Below are positions 8,604-17,247 of a stretch of 42,309 nucleotides of DNA, in pieces. The notes under the pieces are model-generated. The model worked only from the letters and a program-made list of their open reading frames with translations. It was not told where the DNA came from and did not search any database. Origin of the DNA: Oscillospiraceae bacterium. GTDB lineage: Bacteria > Bacillota > Clostridia > Oscillospirales > Oscillospiraceae. Where the stretch lies: positions 1-42,309 of the forward strand of contig WRAB01000018.1 in the NCBI GenBank assembly GCA_009780435.1, in the 5' to 3' direction. A program made the position numbers and the translations under genes. The number at the start of each line of letters is the position of its first letter. Position 1 is the first letter of the stretch.

Positions 8604-9377
8604 TTATTCCTTGGTCAATGTCTCTTCAATCTTGAACATTTTGTCAAAAGGTGGCCAAACCCACATCAGGCAGAGCAGGATAGATAAAGAAATGCCGATT
8701 ACAAAAACCACCGGGAAAACCATCATCGAAATGGGGAAATACAGCGCAAACAGCACCCACATAGCGCAGCCGAATATAGCGCCCATTAAGCTGCGCACGA
8801 CATAGGCAAATGACATCATGATGCTGTTTTTGAGTATTTGAAACGTGCCGAGTTCAATGTATGCGAAATGCATAAATAGATACGGTGTGATCATAAAAAA
8901 GAGTATCATAGCAAAAAACGTCACAACGCCCCAGAAGAGTTCATGCCCGGGGTCACTTTGCAACAAGACCACCCACAATAGAACTTGTGTGTAGAGAATA
9001 CCCGTACAAATGATACCTGTCGCCGCCGCCTGTCTGAAGTTTTCAATAAACTTTCGTTTGCATTCATACCAGACATTACTGGGTTCGTCACGCAACATCA
9101 TTGTGAGATAGAAAATGTATGCCGTGACAGCGCCGCCGACCGGGAGTGCCGCAACAATAGAAAGGGCAAAGGTTATGCCAGAGTAAAATCCGAAAAGTGA
9201 GAGCAGAAATAATATGACGGTTGGAAGGACACAGATACAGAACATGAGGTTTAGCTTTATTAGTTCCCAAAAATCCCGTACCAATATCTCAAAGAAACGA
9301 TGGATGCCCTTCTTTCGTAGTCCATCCTTTTTGTAGCCTGTTGCCGGCTTATTGGAATTGTGTCTAAATATGCCCAA
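8604..9377 (-). CDS. YesL-like (DUF624) membrane protein
   Basis: A 257-residue protein with five or six hydrophobic segments. The N-terminal pattern GIFRHNSNKP....K.GIHRFFEILVRDFWELIKLNLMF matches the YesL/DUF624 family, whose genes habitually sit beside LplABC-type sugar transporters and whose biochemical function is unknown to me. TTG 9377 is chosen as the start because AAGGAG lies 7 bases upstream and because the predicted promoter starts transcription near 9398; an upstream TTG at 9416 would fall within or before the -10 box. The gene is convergent with the ROK gene (18 bases between stops) and divergent from the kinase gene, reinforcing its membership in the sugar cluster. Confidence 0.75.
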   Translation of the reverse strand: MGIFRHNSNKPATGYKKDGLRKKGIHRFFEILVRDFWELIKLNLMFCICVLPTVILFLLSLFGFYSGITFALSIVAALPVGGAVTAYIFYLTMMLRDEPSNVWYECKRKFIENFRQAAATGIICTGILYTQVLLWVVLLQSDPGHELFWGVVTFFAMILFFMITPYLFMHFAYIELGTFQILKNSIMMSFAYVVRSLMGAIFGCAMWVLFALYFPISMMVFPVVFVIGISLSILLCLMWVWPPFDKMFKIEETLTKE

Positions 9378-9404
9378 ACGAATACTCCTTAAGTTGATGG
9401 TGCT

Positions 9405-9433
9405 ATTGTTGCACAACAGTTCCCCTTTGTCAA
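9405..9433 (-). promoter_or_regulatory. Predicted promoter of the YesL-like gene
   Basis: Minus strand TTGACA (9433-9428), 17-bp spacer, AACAAT (9410-9405). The spacer and -10 contain the palindrome TGTTG-TG-CAACA, a possible operator. The -10 is only four of six to consensus. Confidence 0.5.
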
Positions 9434-9455
9434 TAATCAGCTTCGTTTAGTGGGT

Positions 9456-9484
9456 TTGACAACTGAAATGGAGTATGGTACCAT
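9456..9484 (+). promoter_or_regulatory. Predicted promoter of the kinase-SIS-GatZ operon
   Basis: TTGACA (9456-9461), 17-bp spacer, TACCAT (9479-9484). A perfect 12-bp palindrome TATGGTACCATA (9474-9485) covers the -10, a natural repressor site. The upstream GGGTTTGACAAC is identical to that at the ROK promoter. Confidence 0.6.
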
Positions 9485-9524
9485 ATATATTAATTTAACC
9501 TAACTTAAAAAGGAGGTGGCTGAC

Positions 9525-10478
9525 TTGCAATATTATATTGGCGTAGACGGCGGCGGGACAAAAACCGCGATTTGCGCTGCGGCGCAAGACGCCTCAACCT
9601 TGTTTTCCGCCATAACAGGCAGCGCCTCCTGGCGGGAATACGGCATAGAACCCGTTGTTCGTAACATCAAAGAGGTGATTGGCTCCTTCCCGCTAGAAGG
9701 GGAGGGACAGATTGCCGGAATCGCCATGGGGCTTCCATGCTATGGGGAGAGCGAGGAGGGGGATCGGGATCTAGAAAAAGCTGTCCGCGAAGCATTTCCG
9801 AACACGCCTCTCTATCTGACCAACGATGTCGAAGTGGGTTGGGCGGGTTCTCTGGGGCTAGCATCCGGTGTAAACGTGGTGGCGGGGACAGGTGCCATCG
9901 CCTTCGGCAAGGACGAAAAGGGCAAAACGGCTCGAAGCGGTGGATGGAGCGAATTTTTCGGCGATGAGGGTTCCTGTTACTGGATGGGCCGCAAGGTGAT
10001 GGAGTTGTTTTCCAAGCAATCTGACGGGCGGATGCCCCAGGATGTCCTGTATACCACGGTTCGCTCAGAACTGGGGCTTCGTAGCGATTTGGGCTTTATT
10101 GATCTCATGCACGACAATTATATTATTAATCGGGATAAAGTCGCAAGTTTGCAATTATTGGCTAACAAGGCGGCCCTGGCTGGCTCGCCCAGCGCGAAAT
10201 CGCTGTATTGCGATGCCGCTGATGAACTGATTTTGTTGGTAAAGGCGATTTGTGACCGGTTGCATTTTACCAAACGCCCCTTCTTGGTCTCCTATTCCGG
10301 GGGGCTGTTTAAGGCGGGGGATCTGGTTCTGGACCGGTTCTCCAAAGGGGTTGCAGAGACGGGCGGAAGCTTGTACGCCCCCCAATTTGAACCGATGCAC
10401 GGGGCCCTGCTACTGGCCTTTGAACAATTTTGCCCGTCGGGTCTGCCGGACTTGCGCAAGTGCCTGGAAGTGCTTTAG
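9525..10478 (+). CDS. BadF/BcrA-type ATPase family sugar kinase (N-acetylhexosamine kinase-like)
   Basis: A 317-residue ASKHA-fold protein. Phosphate-1 motif is YYIGVDGGGTKTAICA at the N-terminus; the second phosphate/adenosine region shows NVVAGTGAIAFG and GGWSEFFGDEGSCYWMG, the pattern of the BadF/BadG/BcrA family branch that contains N-acetylglucosamine kinases. Family knowledge: ATP-dependent phosphorylation of GlcNAc-like sugars. TTG 9525 is chosen because AGGAGG ends 8 bases before it, while the GTG at 9516 overlaps that ribosome binding site. First gene of a three-gene operon with an SIS protein and a GatZ-like protein, which suggests that the substrate is a galacto-configured sugar such as GalNAc; this is inference. 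Glucosamine kinase is an alternative. Confidence 0.8.
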   Translation: MQYYIGVDGGGTKTAICAAAQDASTLFSAITGSASWREYGIEPVVRNIKEVIGSFPLEGEGQIAGIAMGLPCYGESEEGDRDLEKAVREAFPNTPLYLTNDVEVGWAGSLGLASGVNVVAGTGAIAFGKDEKGKTARSGGWSEFFGDEGSCYWMGRKVMELFSKQSDGRMPQDVLYTTVRSELGLRSDLGFIDLMHDNYIINRDKVASLQLLANKAALAGSPSAKSLYCDAADELILLVKAICDRLHFTKRPFLVSYSGGLFKAGDLVLDRFSKGVAETGGSLYAPQFEPMHGALLLAFEQFCPSGLPDLRKCLEVL

Positions 10479-10537
10479 CACGTACGGGGAAAACATAAGA
10501 CTATGCAACGATACACATCTCATAGGAGGACTGTCAG

Positions 10538-11566
10538 ATGGATCTTACCTACAAAGAAATGTTGGATACGTGGAACGCGTTAGAGAAGACGACGACTTAT
10601 CTGGAAGAGAGATGGGGCGATATAGACGCCTTTCTGCGGGATAAGAGCCGGTTTGTGTTCATTGGCTGTGGCTCCAGCTACAGCATCGCAAAATCTATGG
10701 CGGCGATTTGCAATATGAGCAGTGGGGTACCGGCAATTGCCTTGGCGGCCGGGGATGTGTTGCTCCACGCAGAGCGGTATAAAAAAGCCGTGGACAACGC
10801 CTGCGTTGTCGTTGTCTCCCGTTCCGGACGCACCAGCGAGTTGATGCTGGCGCTGGATGGGCTGAAGGCCCACGGTTGCCGCATTGCGGTGGCGGCGCTG
10901 GTCTGCGCTGACGACACACCTCTCGGTGCAAAAAGTGACCTTGTCCTGTCCACGCCTTGGGCCTTTGATGAGAGCGTATGCCAAACCCGTTGTGTCACGA
11001 ATTTTTACTTTATAGCGGCCTATGTGGCGGCAAAAATCACGGACAACCAGGCGGATTTGGCAGAGTTGCAGCTTGTGTTGCGCGAGGGTCCCGGATATAT
11101 GGCGCAGGCAGAGATTCTGGCAAAAAAACTTGCGCCGGGGCAGTGGGATCACGCTGTTGTGCTAGCCGACGGCGAATTGGAGGGCTTGGCAGAAGAGGGG
11201 TCTCTGGTGTTTAAAGAAGTGTGTCAATTGCCGTCTAATTATTACCACCTACTGGATGTGCGCCACGGTCCCATGGTGCTTGTGGGAGAGAAATCTCTTG
11301 CATTAGTAGCGCTTGGCACGACAGACGAGTTGGAATACAATCTGCTGCGGGATCTGAGAAAAAAGGGCGCAGAGGTCGTCGCTTTTTCCGACGTCCATGT
11401 AGAACTTGAGGACATCATCTTCTCCTGCTTTGGGCGGCCCCTATCCCACACGGTCAGAGGGATTCCCTTTATTGTTTTGTGTCAGATGATTGCCTATTAC
11501 AAGGCAAAGGTAGTCGGTGCCGATCCGGATCAACCTACCGGCCTGTCCCCGTGGATCGCCCTGTAA
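10538..11566 (+). CDS. agaS: Tandem SIS-domain sugar-phosphate isomerase/deaminase (AgaS/GlmS-like)
   Basis: A 342-residue protein with two SIS domains. The first shows the sugar-phosphate binding loops FIGCGSSYSIAKSMA (residues ~36-50) and VVVVSRSGRTSELM (~90-103); the second contains the conserved FKEVCQLPSNYYHLLDVRHGPM, where GlmS-type enzymes have the E.rHGP segment. Such proteins without a glutaminase domain act as deaminases or ketose-aldose isomerases on hexosamine-6-phosphates; AgaS converts galactosamine-6-phosphate to tagatose-6-phosphate. The GatZ-like gene that follows supports the galacto assignment. ATG 10538 has AGGAGG 8 bases upstream. An N-acetylated sugar would need a deacetylase, and none is in the window. 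Confidence 0.75.
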   Translation: MDLTYKEMLDTWNALEKTTTYLEERWGDIDAFLRDKSRFVFIGCGSSYSIAKSMAAICNMSSGVPAIALAAGDVLLHAERYKKAVDNACVVVVSRSGRTSELMLALDGLKAHGCRIAVAALVCADDTPLGAKSDLVLSTPWAFDESVCQTRCVTNFYFIAAYVAAKITDNQADLAELQLVLREGPGYMAQAEILAKKLAPGQWDHAVVLADGELEGLAEEGSLVFKEVCQLPSNYYHLLDVRHGPMVLVGEKSLALVALGTTDELEYNLLRDLRKKGAEVVAFSDVHVELEDIIFSCFGRPLSHTVRGIPFIVLCQMIAYYKAKVVGADPDQPTGLSPWIAL

Positions 11567-11584
11567 TAAAAATAAAAACTATAT

Positions 11585-11624
11585 TTAGGGTGTGCCTGAG
11601 CGGGATGTTTTGGGTGCACCCTAA
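11585..11624 (+). other. Stem-loop in the leader of the GatZ-like gene
   Basis: TTAGGGTG (11585-11592) pairs with CACCCTAA (11617-11624), loop 24 nt. It is not followed by T residues, so it is more likely an mRNA-processing or stability element between the SIS and GatZ-like genes than a terminator. Confidence 0.5.
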
Positions 11625-11645
11625 TGTAACGAAAGGAATTGTACG

Positions 11646-12950
11646 ATGCATCTCATACAGGATATCATCGCGCGACACAAATCCGGCAGCCACGCAGGGA
11701 TTTTTTCTAATTGCAGCGCAAACGAATATGTACTCAGGGCCGTTATGTGCAGGTGCAAGGCAAAGGGTGTCCCCGCACTCATTGAAGCCACGGCAAATCA
11801 GGTGAACCAAGACGGCGGTTATACAGGGCAGACGCCAAAAGAGTTTTACGACTGGTGCCAGGCCCTTGCAAAGCGCGAAGACTTTGACACATCTATGCTC
11901 ATTTTGGGTGGCGACCACCTGGGGCCGCTCACGTGGACTCACTTAAATGAAGCAGATGCCATCGAAAAAGCGGAACGGCTCATATACGAGTATGTTTATG
12001 CTGGATTCACCAAGATACATATTGATACGAGCATGCATCTGGCATCGGATGATCTGCATCAGCGCCTTCCCGACGCGGTGATCGCCCAGCGGGGCGCCGC
12101 CCTTTGCGCCGTGGCGGAGCAGGCCTTCGCCGAGCGGAAAAAAGAAATCCCAGATGCAGTCAGTCCCATCTATGTTATTGGAAGTGAAGTTCCCATTCCC
12201 GGCGGCGCCCAGGAGCAAGAGGCACTTGGGGTCACCAGTAGTGAGAACTGCCTAGCGACGATTTCCGCGTTTCATCAGGCCTTTACGCAGAGAGGGATTG
12301 GGGAGGCGTGGAAGCGCGTTGTGGCAGTCGTCGTGCAGCCCGGTGTGGAGTTCAGCGAAGACGATGTATTTGTATATGACAGCGAAAAGGCAAGAGACCT
12401 TTGCCGGACGATCAAAAATCAGCCGCTGGTCTTCGAGGGCCACTCCACAGATTATCAGCCCCGTCCGGCGCTTTATGAGATGGTTCGTGATGGGATTGTC
12501 ATCCTGAAGGTTGGCCCCGCCCTGACGTTTGCGCTGCGGGAGGCCTTGTTTGCGTTGGAACACATCGAGAAAGTTCTTTTGCGTGGTCGCGGTGTGGCCT
12601 TGAGTGGGTTTGCGGATGCGCTTGAAACGGCGATGTTGGAGAGGCCGGGGAACTGGAACAAGCACTACCATGGAGACGGGTTCAAGCAGCGGATCAACCG
12701 TGGGTACGGCTTTTCGGACAGGGCGCGCTATTACCTCAACCAGCCAATGGTACAAGAGGCGATTGATCGACTTGTGACCAATCTGGAAGGTCCCATTCCA
12801 CTTCCGCTTTTAAGTCAGTTTATGCCTGTGCAGTACGCAAGGGTGCGGGACAGTATGATTGAAAATAAGATTGATAACTTGATCTTAGACAGGATTGGCG
12901 ACTACGTGGATGATTATATTTTTGCATTGGAGCATGAGCCGGGCGTATAG
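11646..12950 (+). CDS. gatZ: GatZ/KbaZ-like protein (tagatose-1,6-bisphosphate aldolase subunit family)
   Basis: The 434-residue product has the family length and motifs: SNCSANEYVLRAVM, IEATANQVNQDGGYTGQTP, LILGGDHLGPLTW, KIHIDTSMHL, VIGSEVPIPGGAQE and FEGHSTDYQ. GatZ and KbaZ were described as the non-catalytic or chaperone-like partner of the class II aldolases GatY/KbaY in galactitol and GalNAc catabolism; some relatives have since been assigned C4-epimerase-like activities on keto-hexose phosphates. No GatY/KbaY aldolase and no tagatose-6-phosphate kinase is encoded in the window, so the protein either works with partners elsewhere or is itself the enzyme that finishes the route. ATG 11646 has AAAGGA 8 bases upstream. 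A terminator follows. Confidence 0.82.
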   Translation: MHLIQDIIARHKSGSHAGIFSNCSANEYVLRAVMCRCKAKGVPALIEATANQVNQDGGYTGQTPKEFYDWCQALAKREDFDTSMLILGGDHLGPLTWTHLNEADAIEKAERLIYEYVYAGFTKIHIDTSMHLASDDLHQRLPDAVIAQRGAALCAVAEQAFAERKKEIPDAVSPIYVIGSEVPIPGGAQEQEALGVTSSENCLATISAFHQAFTQRGIGEAWKRVVAVVVQPGVEFSEDDVFVYDSEKARDLCRTIKNQPLVFEGHSTDYQPRPALYEMVRDGIVILKVGPALTFALREALFALEHIEKVLLRGRGVALSGFADALETAMLERPGNWNKHYHGDGFKQRINRGYGFSDRARYYLNQPMVQEAIDRLVTNLEGPIPLPLLSQFMPVQYARVRDSMIENKIDNLILDRIGDYVDDYIFALEHEPGV

Positions 12951-12987
12951 TGCGCACGGCCCCTCTGATAGGTGGACGAATACGAGC

Positions 12988-13025
12988 GCGCCCCCAAACA
13001 ATTGGTGTTGGGGGCGCACCTTTTA
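12988..13025 (+). terminator. Terminator of the kinase-SIS-GatZ operon
   Basis: A 10-bp stem GCGCCCCCAA/TTGGGGGCGC (12988-12997 with 13008-13017), 10-nt loop, then ACCTTTTA. The T-run is short, so some read-through into the next small gene is possible. Confidence 0.75.
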
Positions 13026-13077
13026 TCTGGGCGGAGAATAAGATAACAGAAATGGGCCAGATATGGAGGAAATGTAC

Positions 13078-13407
13078 ATGGATTTACAGGTTTTTGCAGA
13101 ACAGCATCCTCAAATGCACCATGAGATGGTAAAGGGAGTTCGGGCATTTGTAGAACGGCACCAGATTAGCCCGGGACTCCCGTTGATGGAGTGGGATCAC
13201 ATGGTGGGTCTGATCCTGGATGAGCTTCCCCAAGAGGTGTTCGCCGCATACCCGGCGGAACCCGCAGTGGAGGCCATGGGTCCTGGAAGAGGCCATGGGC
13301 ATCGGCCCGGGCCTGGACACGGGATGCCGGGATTTAGGCCGGGTCGCGGCGGCGGTGCGCTACGGGATATCTTGCGATTGCTGTTTTTGCGGGAATTGTT
13401 GGGGTAG
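13078..13407 (+). CDS. Unrecognised 109-residue protein with Gly/His/Pro-rich segment
   Basis: I do not recognise a family. The first ~60 residues look like a small helical domain with many charged and aromatic residues (FAEQHPQMHHEMVKG, MEWDHMVGLILDELP). Residues ~65-95 are a low-complexity run of Gly, His, Pro and Arg (GPGRGHGHRPGPGHGMPG), and the C-terminus is a short amphipathic helix rich in Leu and Arg. There is no signal peptide or membrane segment. ATG 13078 is preferred over 13063 and 13072 because GGAGG (13065-13069) stands 8 bases before it. It follows the GatZ operon terminator by ~50 bases. The His-rich run could bind metal, but that is speculation. Confidence 0.6.
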   Translation: MDLQVFAEQHPQMHHEMVKGVRAFVERHQISPGLPLMEWDHMVGLILDELPQEVFAAYPAEPAVEAMGPGRGHGHRPGPGHGMPGFRPGRGGGALRDILRLLFLRELLG

Positions 13408-13418
13408 GCTCCCCCGGA

Positions 13419-13475
13419 CAGGCGTAGTCTGACAGTCGCCTTTTCATGCACAATGCGGGCGCACAATGTGCGCCC
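13419..13475. repeat. Dispersed repeat module between the small gene and nifJ
   Basis: Two pieces that recur elsewhere in the window: CAGGCGTAGTCTGACAG (13419-13434, compare 42133-42151) and the palindrome GGGCGCAC-AAT-GTGCGCCC (13457-13475), which recurs exactly at 42287-42305 followed by the same CCTxC. Non-coding; probably a MITE- or REP-like intergenic element. Confidence 0.65.
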
Positions 13476-13544
13476 CTGCGAAAAACTGACCTTGTAGGAC
13501 GAACAGTGTTCGCCCGTCCCATTGCTCCATCACAGTTTCAAAGG

Positions 13545-13577
13545 AAAAGCGCCTGCACAACGTATGCAGGCGCTTTT
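13545..13577 (-). terminator. Terminator of nifJ (bidirectional)
   Basis: AAAAGCGCCTGCA (13545-13557) and TGCAGGCGCTTTT (13565-13577) form a 13-bp stem with a 7-nt loop and an A-rich 5' / T-rich 3' side, so it can stop transcription from either strand. It lies 22 bases after the nifJ stop. Confidence 0.9.
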
Positions 13578-13598
13578 GGACTTTGCGAACAGTCGCTC

Positions 13599-16500
13599 TT
13601 ATTCAGTTACAAGCTTGTCGAACATTTCTTTCTGAGCTACCAGATTTGCGTACTTCTCTTTGGCCTGTTGTTCGGCCAGGTTGAAGAGTTTGTGTGCCCG
13701 TTCTGCATCCCGGAGCTGCAGGGAGGTGTAGCGGACCTCTTTCTTGATGAAGTCCTGATAGCTGGCCGAGGGGGCCTTGCTGTCGATGGTTAGCGGGTTT
13801 TTGCCCTGCTCTCTCAGGTCCGGATTAAAGCGGAACATGTGCCAGTAGCCGGCGGCGACGGCCTCTTTGGTGGTCTTGATGGTCTCACCCATACCGTCCT
13901 TGTTGCCGTGGGCAATACAGGGGGCGTAGGCGATGACGATGGAGGGGCCGTCAAATGCTTCGGCTTCGAGAATGGCCTTGAGGGTCTGGTTGTAGTCGGC
14001 GCCGAGGGCCACCTGGGCCACGTAGACGTAGCCGTAGGCCATGGCGATCTGGGCCAGATCTTTCTTCTTGATGGGCTTACCAGCCGCCGCGAATTGGGCG
14101 ACTTGGCCCACCTGGCTGGCCTTGGAGGCCTGTCCGCCGGTATTGGAATAGACCTCGGTGTCGAAGACCAGGATGTTGACGTTGTCGCCTGCGGCGATGA
14201 CGTGATCCAGGCCGCCGTAGCCGATGTCATAGGCCCAACCGTCTCCGCCGAACATCCAGACGGAGGGTTTGGCGAACTGGTTGGAGAGATCCAGGAGGCG
14301 TTGCAGTGCGTTGCACTTGACGCCGGCATCCAGGGCCTCTCTCAGGGTGGCCTCTAATGTGTCGCCGGCGGCCTGAGAGGCCTTGCCGTCATCATAGACT
14401 TCGAGCCAATGCTCGGCGGCCTTTGCGACTCGGTTGTTTGTATTCTCTGCGATAACCTGTTCAGCCAGGATCTTGGCCTGCTCTCTCTGTTGAAGGGTTC
14501 CGTAGTAGATGCCGAGACCGGCCTCTGCGGTGTCCTCAAAGAGGGAGTTGAGCCATGCGGGGCCGCGGCCCTTGCTGTTGACCGTGTACGGTGTGCTGGG
14601 ATAGCTACCGCCCCAGATGGAGGAACAGCCGGTGGAGTTGACAATATACATCCGATCGCCGAAGAGCTGGGTGACCAGCTTGGCGTAGGGGGTCTCGCCG
14701 CAGCCGGCGCAGGCGCCGGAGAACTCCAGGAGGGGCTTTAAGAACTGGGAACCCTTGACCGTATTGGTCGGGAAAGGCAATACTTTTTCGGTGACCTTCT
14801 CGTTGCAGTAGTTGAAGGCTTCCTGCTCTTCTAAACGGGTCTCCAAGGGTTCCATGACGAGGGCTTTTTGCTTGGACGGACAGACGTTGGCGCAGGAATC
14901 GCAGCCGTAGCAGTCCATTACGGAGGATACGACGGTGTATTTGAGCTCTTCCACGCCTTTGCCGTTTAGGGGAACAGTCTTGAGACTTGCGGGGGCCGCT
15001 GCCACTTCGGCGTCGGTCAGGGCGTAGGGCCGGATGACGGCGTGGGGGCAGACGTAGACGCACTGGTTACACTGGATGCAATTTTCCGGGATCCAGACGG
15101 GTACGTTTACGGCGATGCAGCGTTTCTCATAGGCGGCAGAACCCTGGGGCATGGTGGCGTATTTCTCTTTGACGAAGGTGGAGACGGGCAAGGTGTCACC
15201 CTTGATGCCGCTGATGGGACGCAGGACATTCTCCACGAACTCGACGAGCTCTTCCCGATCTCCTTCGGCGGGTTTTCTGGGGGCGTCGGGCTCCGGGTTG
15301 GACCAGCTGGCGGGAATCTCTAATTTGGTGATGTTTTCGTCTTTGATCCCGGCGTCAACGGCGGCGTAGTTCATTTGGACAACTTTTTCGCCACGGCGGC
15401 CATAGGTGTATTCAATGGCCTCTTTCATATACTTGACGGCGTCATCCAAGGGGATGATGTCGGTGAGCTTGAAGAAAGCGGCCTGTAGGATGGTGTTGGT
15501 GCGGCGGCCCAGCCCCAGGTCACGGGCGATGTGGACGGCGTCGCAGGTGTAGACGCTGATGTTATTGTCGGCGATGTGCTTTTTGGATGCGGCGGGGAGG
15601 TGTTTGCCCAGCTCCTCGACGCCCCAGTCACAGTTGATGAGGAATGTGCCGTTGGGTTTGATGTCCTTGGCGATGTCGTACCGCTCAATATAGGAGGGGA
15701 CGTGGCAACCGACGAAATCGGCGTTGGAGACGAAATAGGTGCTCCGGATTTTGCTGTCGCCGAAGCGGACGTGGCTCTGGGTGACGCCGCCGGACTTTTT
15801 GGAGTCGTATTGGAAGTAGGCTTGGATTTCTTTCCCGGCCAGCTCACCGATAATATCCACGGAGTTTTTGTTGGCGCCTACGGTGCCGTCGCCGCCGATG
15901 CCCCAGAATTTACAGGAGACGATATCTGCGCCTGTGGTGTCGGGCAGTTCGTCCATGGGCAGAGACAGGTTGGTTACATCGTCCACGATGCCGACGGTAA
16001 AGCCGTTTTTCGGCGTATCCTGCTGGAGGTTGCGGTATACGGCGACGATACAGCCGGGGACGGTATCCTTGGAGGAGAGGCCGTAGCGGCCACCCACCAC
16101 GGGGACGTTTTCAAACTGAGAACCCTTCAGGGCGGAGATCACGTCGAGGTACAGGGGCTCGCCCAGGGCGCCCGGCTCTTTGGTGCGGTCAAGGACGGCG
16201 ATCTTTTGGGTGGTGGCGGGGATGACATCCAGCAGGTGCTTGATGCTGAACGGTCTGTAGAGACGGACTTTGATCAGGCCGACTTTTTCGCCCTTGGCGT
16301 TGAGATAGTCCACAACTTCTTCCGCGGTTTCGCAGACGGAACCCATTGCCACGATGACTTCGGTGGCGTCAGGTGCGCCGTAGTAGTTGAACAGCTTGTA
16401 GTCTGTCCCGGCCCGCTCGTTGATCATGTTCATGTATGTTTCAACAATGGCGGGGAATTCCAGATAGGTGTTGTTGGAAGCTTCTCTGTGCTGGAAGAAG

Positions 16501-17171
16501 GTGTCCGGGTTTTCAGCGGCACCTTTGAGAACCGGGTGGTTGGGGTTGTTGGCGGTCTGCCGGAAGCGGCGGACCGCGTCCCAATCCAGCATCTCAGCGA
16601 AGTCTTCGTCGTCCCAGGCCCAGACCCTCTGGATTTCGTGGGAGGTGCGGAAGCCGTCGAAGAAGTTGAGGACAGGTACTCGTCCCGGGATGGTGGCCAA
16701 GTGGGCTACGGTGCCAAGATCCATGACTTCCTGTGGGGAGGAGTTGGCCATCATGGCGTAGCCGGTGGAGCGGCAGGACATGACGTCGGAGTGGTCGCCG
16801 AAAATGGAGAGTGCATGGGTGGCGACTGTCCGCGCGGATACGTGCAGAACGTTAGGGGTCAGCTCGCCAGCGATCTTGAACATGTTGGGGATCATCAATA
16901 AGAGCCCCTGGGATGCGGTGTAGGTGCTGGTCAAGGTGCCTGCGGTGATAGCGCCGTGGACTGTGCCTGCGGCACCGGCCTCGGACTGCATTTCCACTAC
17001 TTTGACTGTTTGACCGAACAGATTTTTCCGGCCATCAGCGGCCCATTTGTCCACGTATTCCGCCATGTTGGATGACGGGGTGATGGGGTAGATGCCAGCC
17101 ACGTCCGTAAAAGCATAGGATACGTGCGCCGCCGCGGTGTTGCCGTCCATTGACATGAGTTTTCTTGCCAT
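13599..17171 (-). CDS. nifJ: Pyruvate:ferredoxin (flavodoxin) oxidoreductase
   Basis: A single 1190-residue chain, the usual length of the fused homodimeric enzyme that converts pyruvate and CoA to acetyl-CoA, CO2 and reduced ferredoxin in the cytoplasm of anaerobes. Domains in order: N-terminal pyrimidine-binding domain (GNTAAAHVSYAFTDVAGIYPITPSS), CoA-binding middle region, two 4Fe-4S clusters in a ferredoxin-like insert (CIQCNQCVYVCP near residue 695 and CYGCDSCANVCP near 750), a further CAGCGE near 820, and the thiamine diphosphate site GGDGWAYDIGYGG near 975 followed by DTEVYSNTGGQASKAS. No truncation or missing cluster cysteine was seen. AGGAGG lies 11 bases before ATG 17171. It is monocistronic or co-transcribed with the small peptide gene upstream, with a terminator hairpin in between. 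Confidence 0.97.
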   Translation of the reverse strand: MARKLMSMDGNTAAAHVSYAFTDVAGIYPITPSSNMAEYVDKWAADGRKNLFGQTVKVVEMQSEAGAAGTVHGAITAGTLTSTYTASQGLLLMIPNMFKIAGELTPNVLHVSARTVATHALSIFGDHSDVMSCRSTGYAMMANSSPQEVMDLGTVAHLATIPGRVPVLNFFDGFRTSHEIQRVWAWDDEDFAEMLDWDAVRRFRQTANNPNHPVLKGAAENPDTFFQHREASNNTYLEFPAIVETYMNMINERAGTDYKLFNYYGAPDATEVIVAMGSVCETAEEVVDYLNAKGEKVGLIKVRLYRPFSIKHLLDVIPATTQKIAVLDRTKEPGALGEPLYLDVISALKGSQFENVPVVGGRYGLSSKDTVPGCIVAVYRNLQQDTPKNGFTVGIVDDVTNLSLPMDELPDTTGADIVSCKFWGIGGDGTVGANKNSVDIIGELAGKEIQAYFQYDSKKSGGVTQSHVRFGDSKIRSTYFVSNADFVGCHVPSYIERYDIAKDIKPNGTFLINCDWGVEELGKHLPAASKKHIADNNISVYTCDAVHIARDLGLGRRTNTILQAAFFKLTDIIPLDDAVKYMKEAIEYTYGRRGEKVVQMNYAAVDAGIKDENITKLEIPASWSNPEPDAPRKPAEGDREELVEFVENVLRPISGIKGDTLPVSTFVKEKYATMPQGSAAYEKRCIAVNVPVWIPENCIQCNQCVYVCPHAVIRPYALTDAEVAAAPASLKTVPLNGKGVEELKYTVVSSVMDCYGCDSCANVCPSKQKALVMEPLETRLEEQEAFNYCNEKVTEKVLPFPTNTVKGSQFLKPLLEFSGACAGCGETPYAKLVTQLFGDRMYIVNSTGCSSIWGGSYPSTPYTVNSKGRGPAWLNSLFEDTAEAGLGIYYGTLQQREQAKILAEQVIAENTNNRVAKAAEHWLEVYDDGKASQAAGDTLEATLREALDAGVKCNALQRLLDLSNQFAKPSVWMFGGDGWAYDIGYGGLDHVIAAGDNVNILVFDTEVYSNTGGQASKASQVGQVAQFAAAGKPIKKKDLAQIAMAYGYVYVAQVALGADYNQTLKAILEAEAFDGPSIVIAYAPCIAHGNKDGMGETIKTTKEAVAAGYWHMFRFNPDLREQGKNPLTIDSKAPSASYQDFIKKEVRYTSLQLRDAERAHKLFNLAEQQAKEKYANLVAQKEMFDKLVTE

Positions 17172-17247
17172 AAAGTATAATTCCTCCTAAATAGTTTTTA
17201 TTTTGTTACCTGTCGGGCGAAACTTGATCCGGACAGGGCGCAACAAA

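Noticed and set aside
15531-16901. 456-codon open frame on the plus strand opposite nifJ
   Set aside because: It is the antisense shadow of nifJ: low-complexity Val/Gly/Asp translation, no ribosome binding site, no recognisable domain, while the nifJ frame matches its family throughout.
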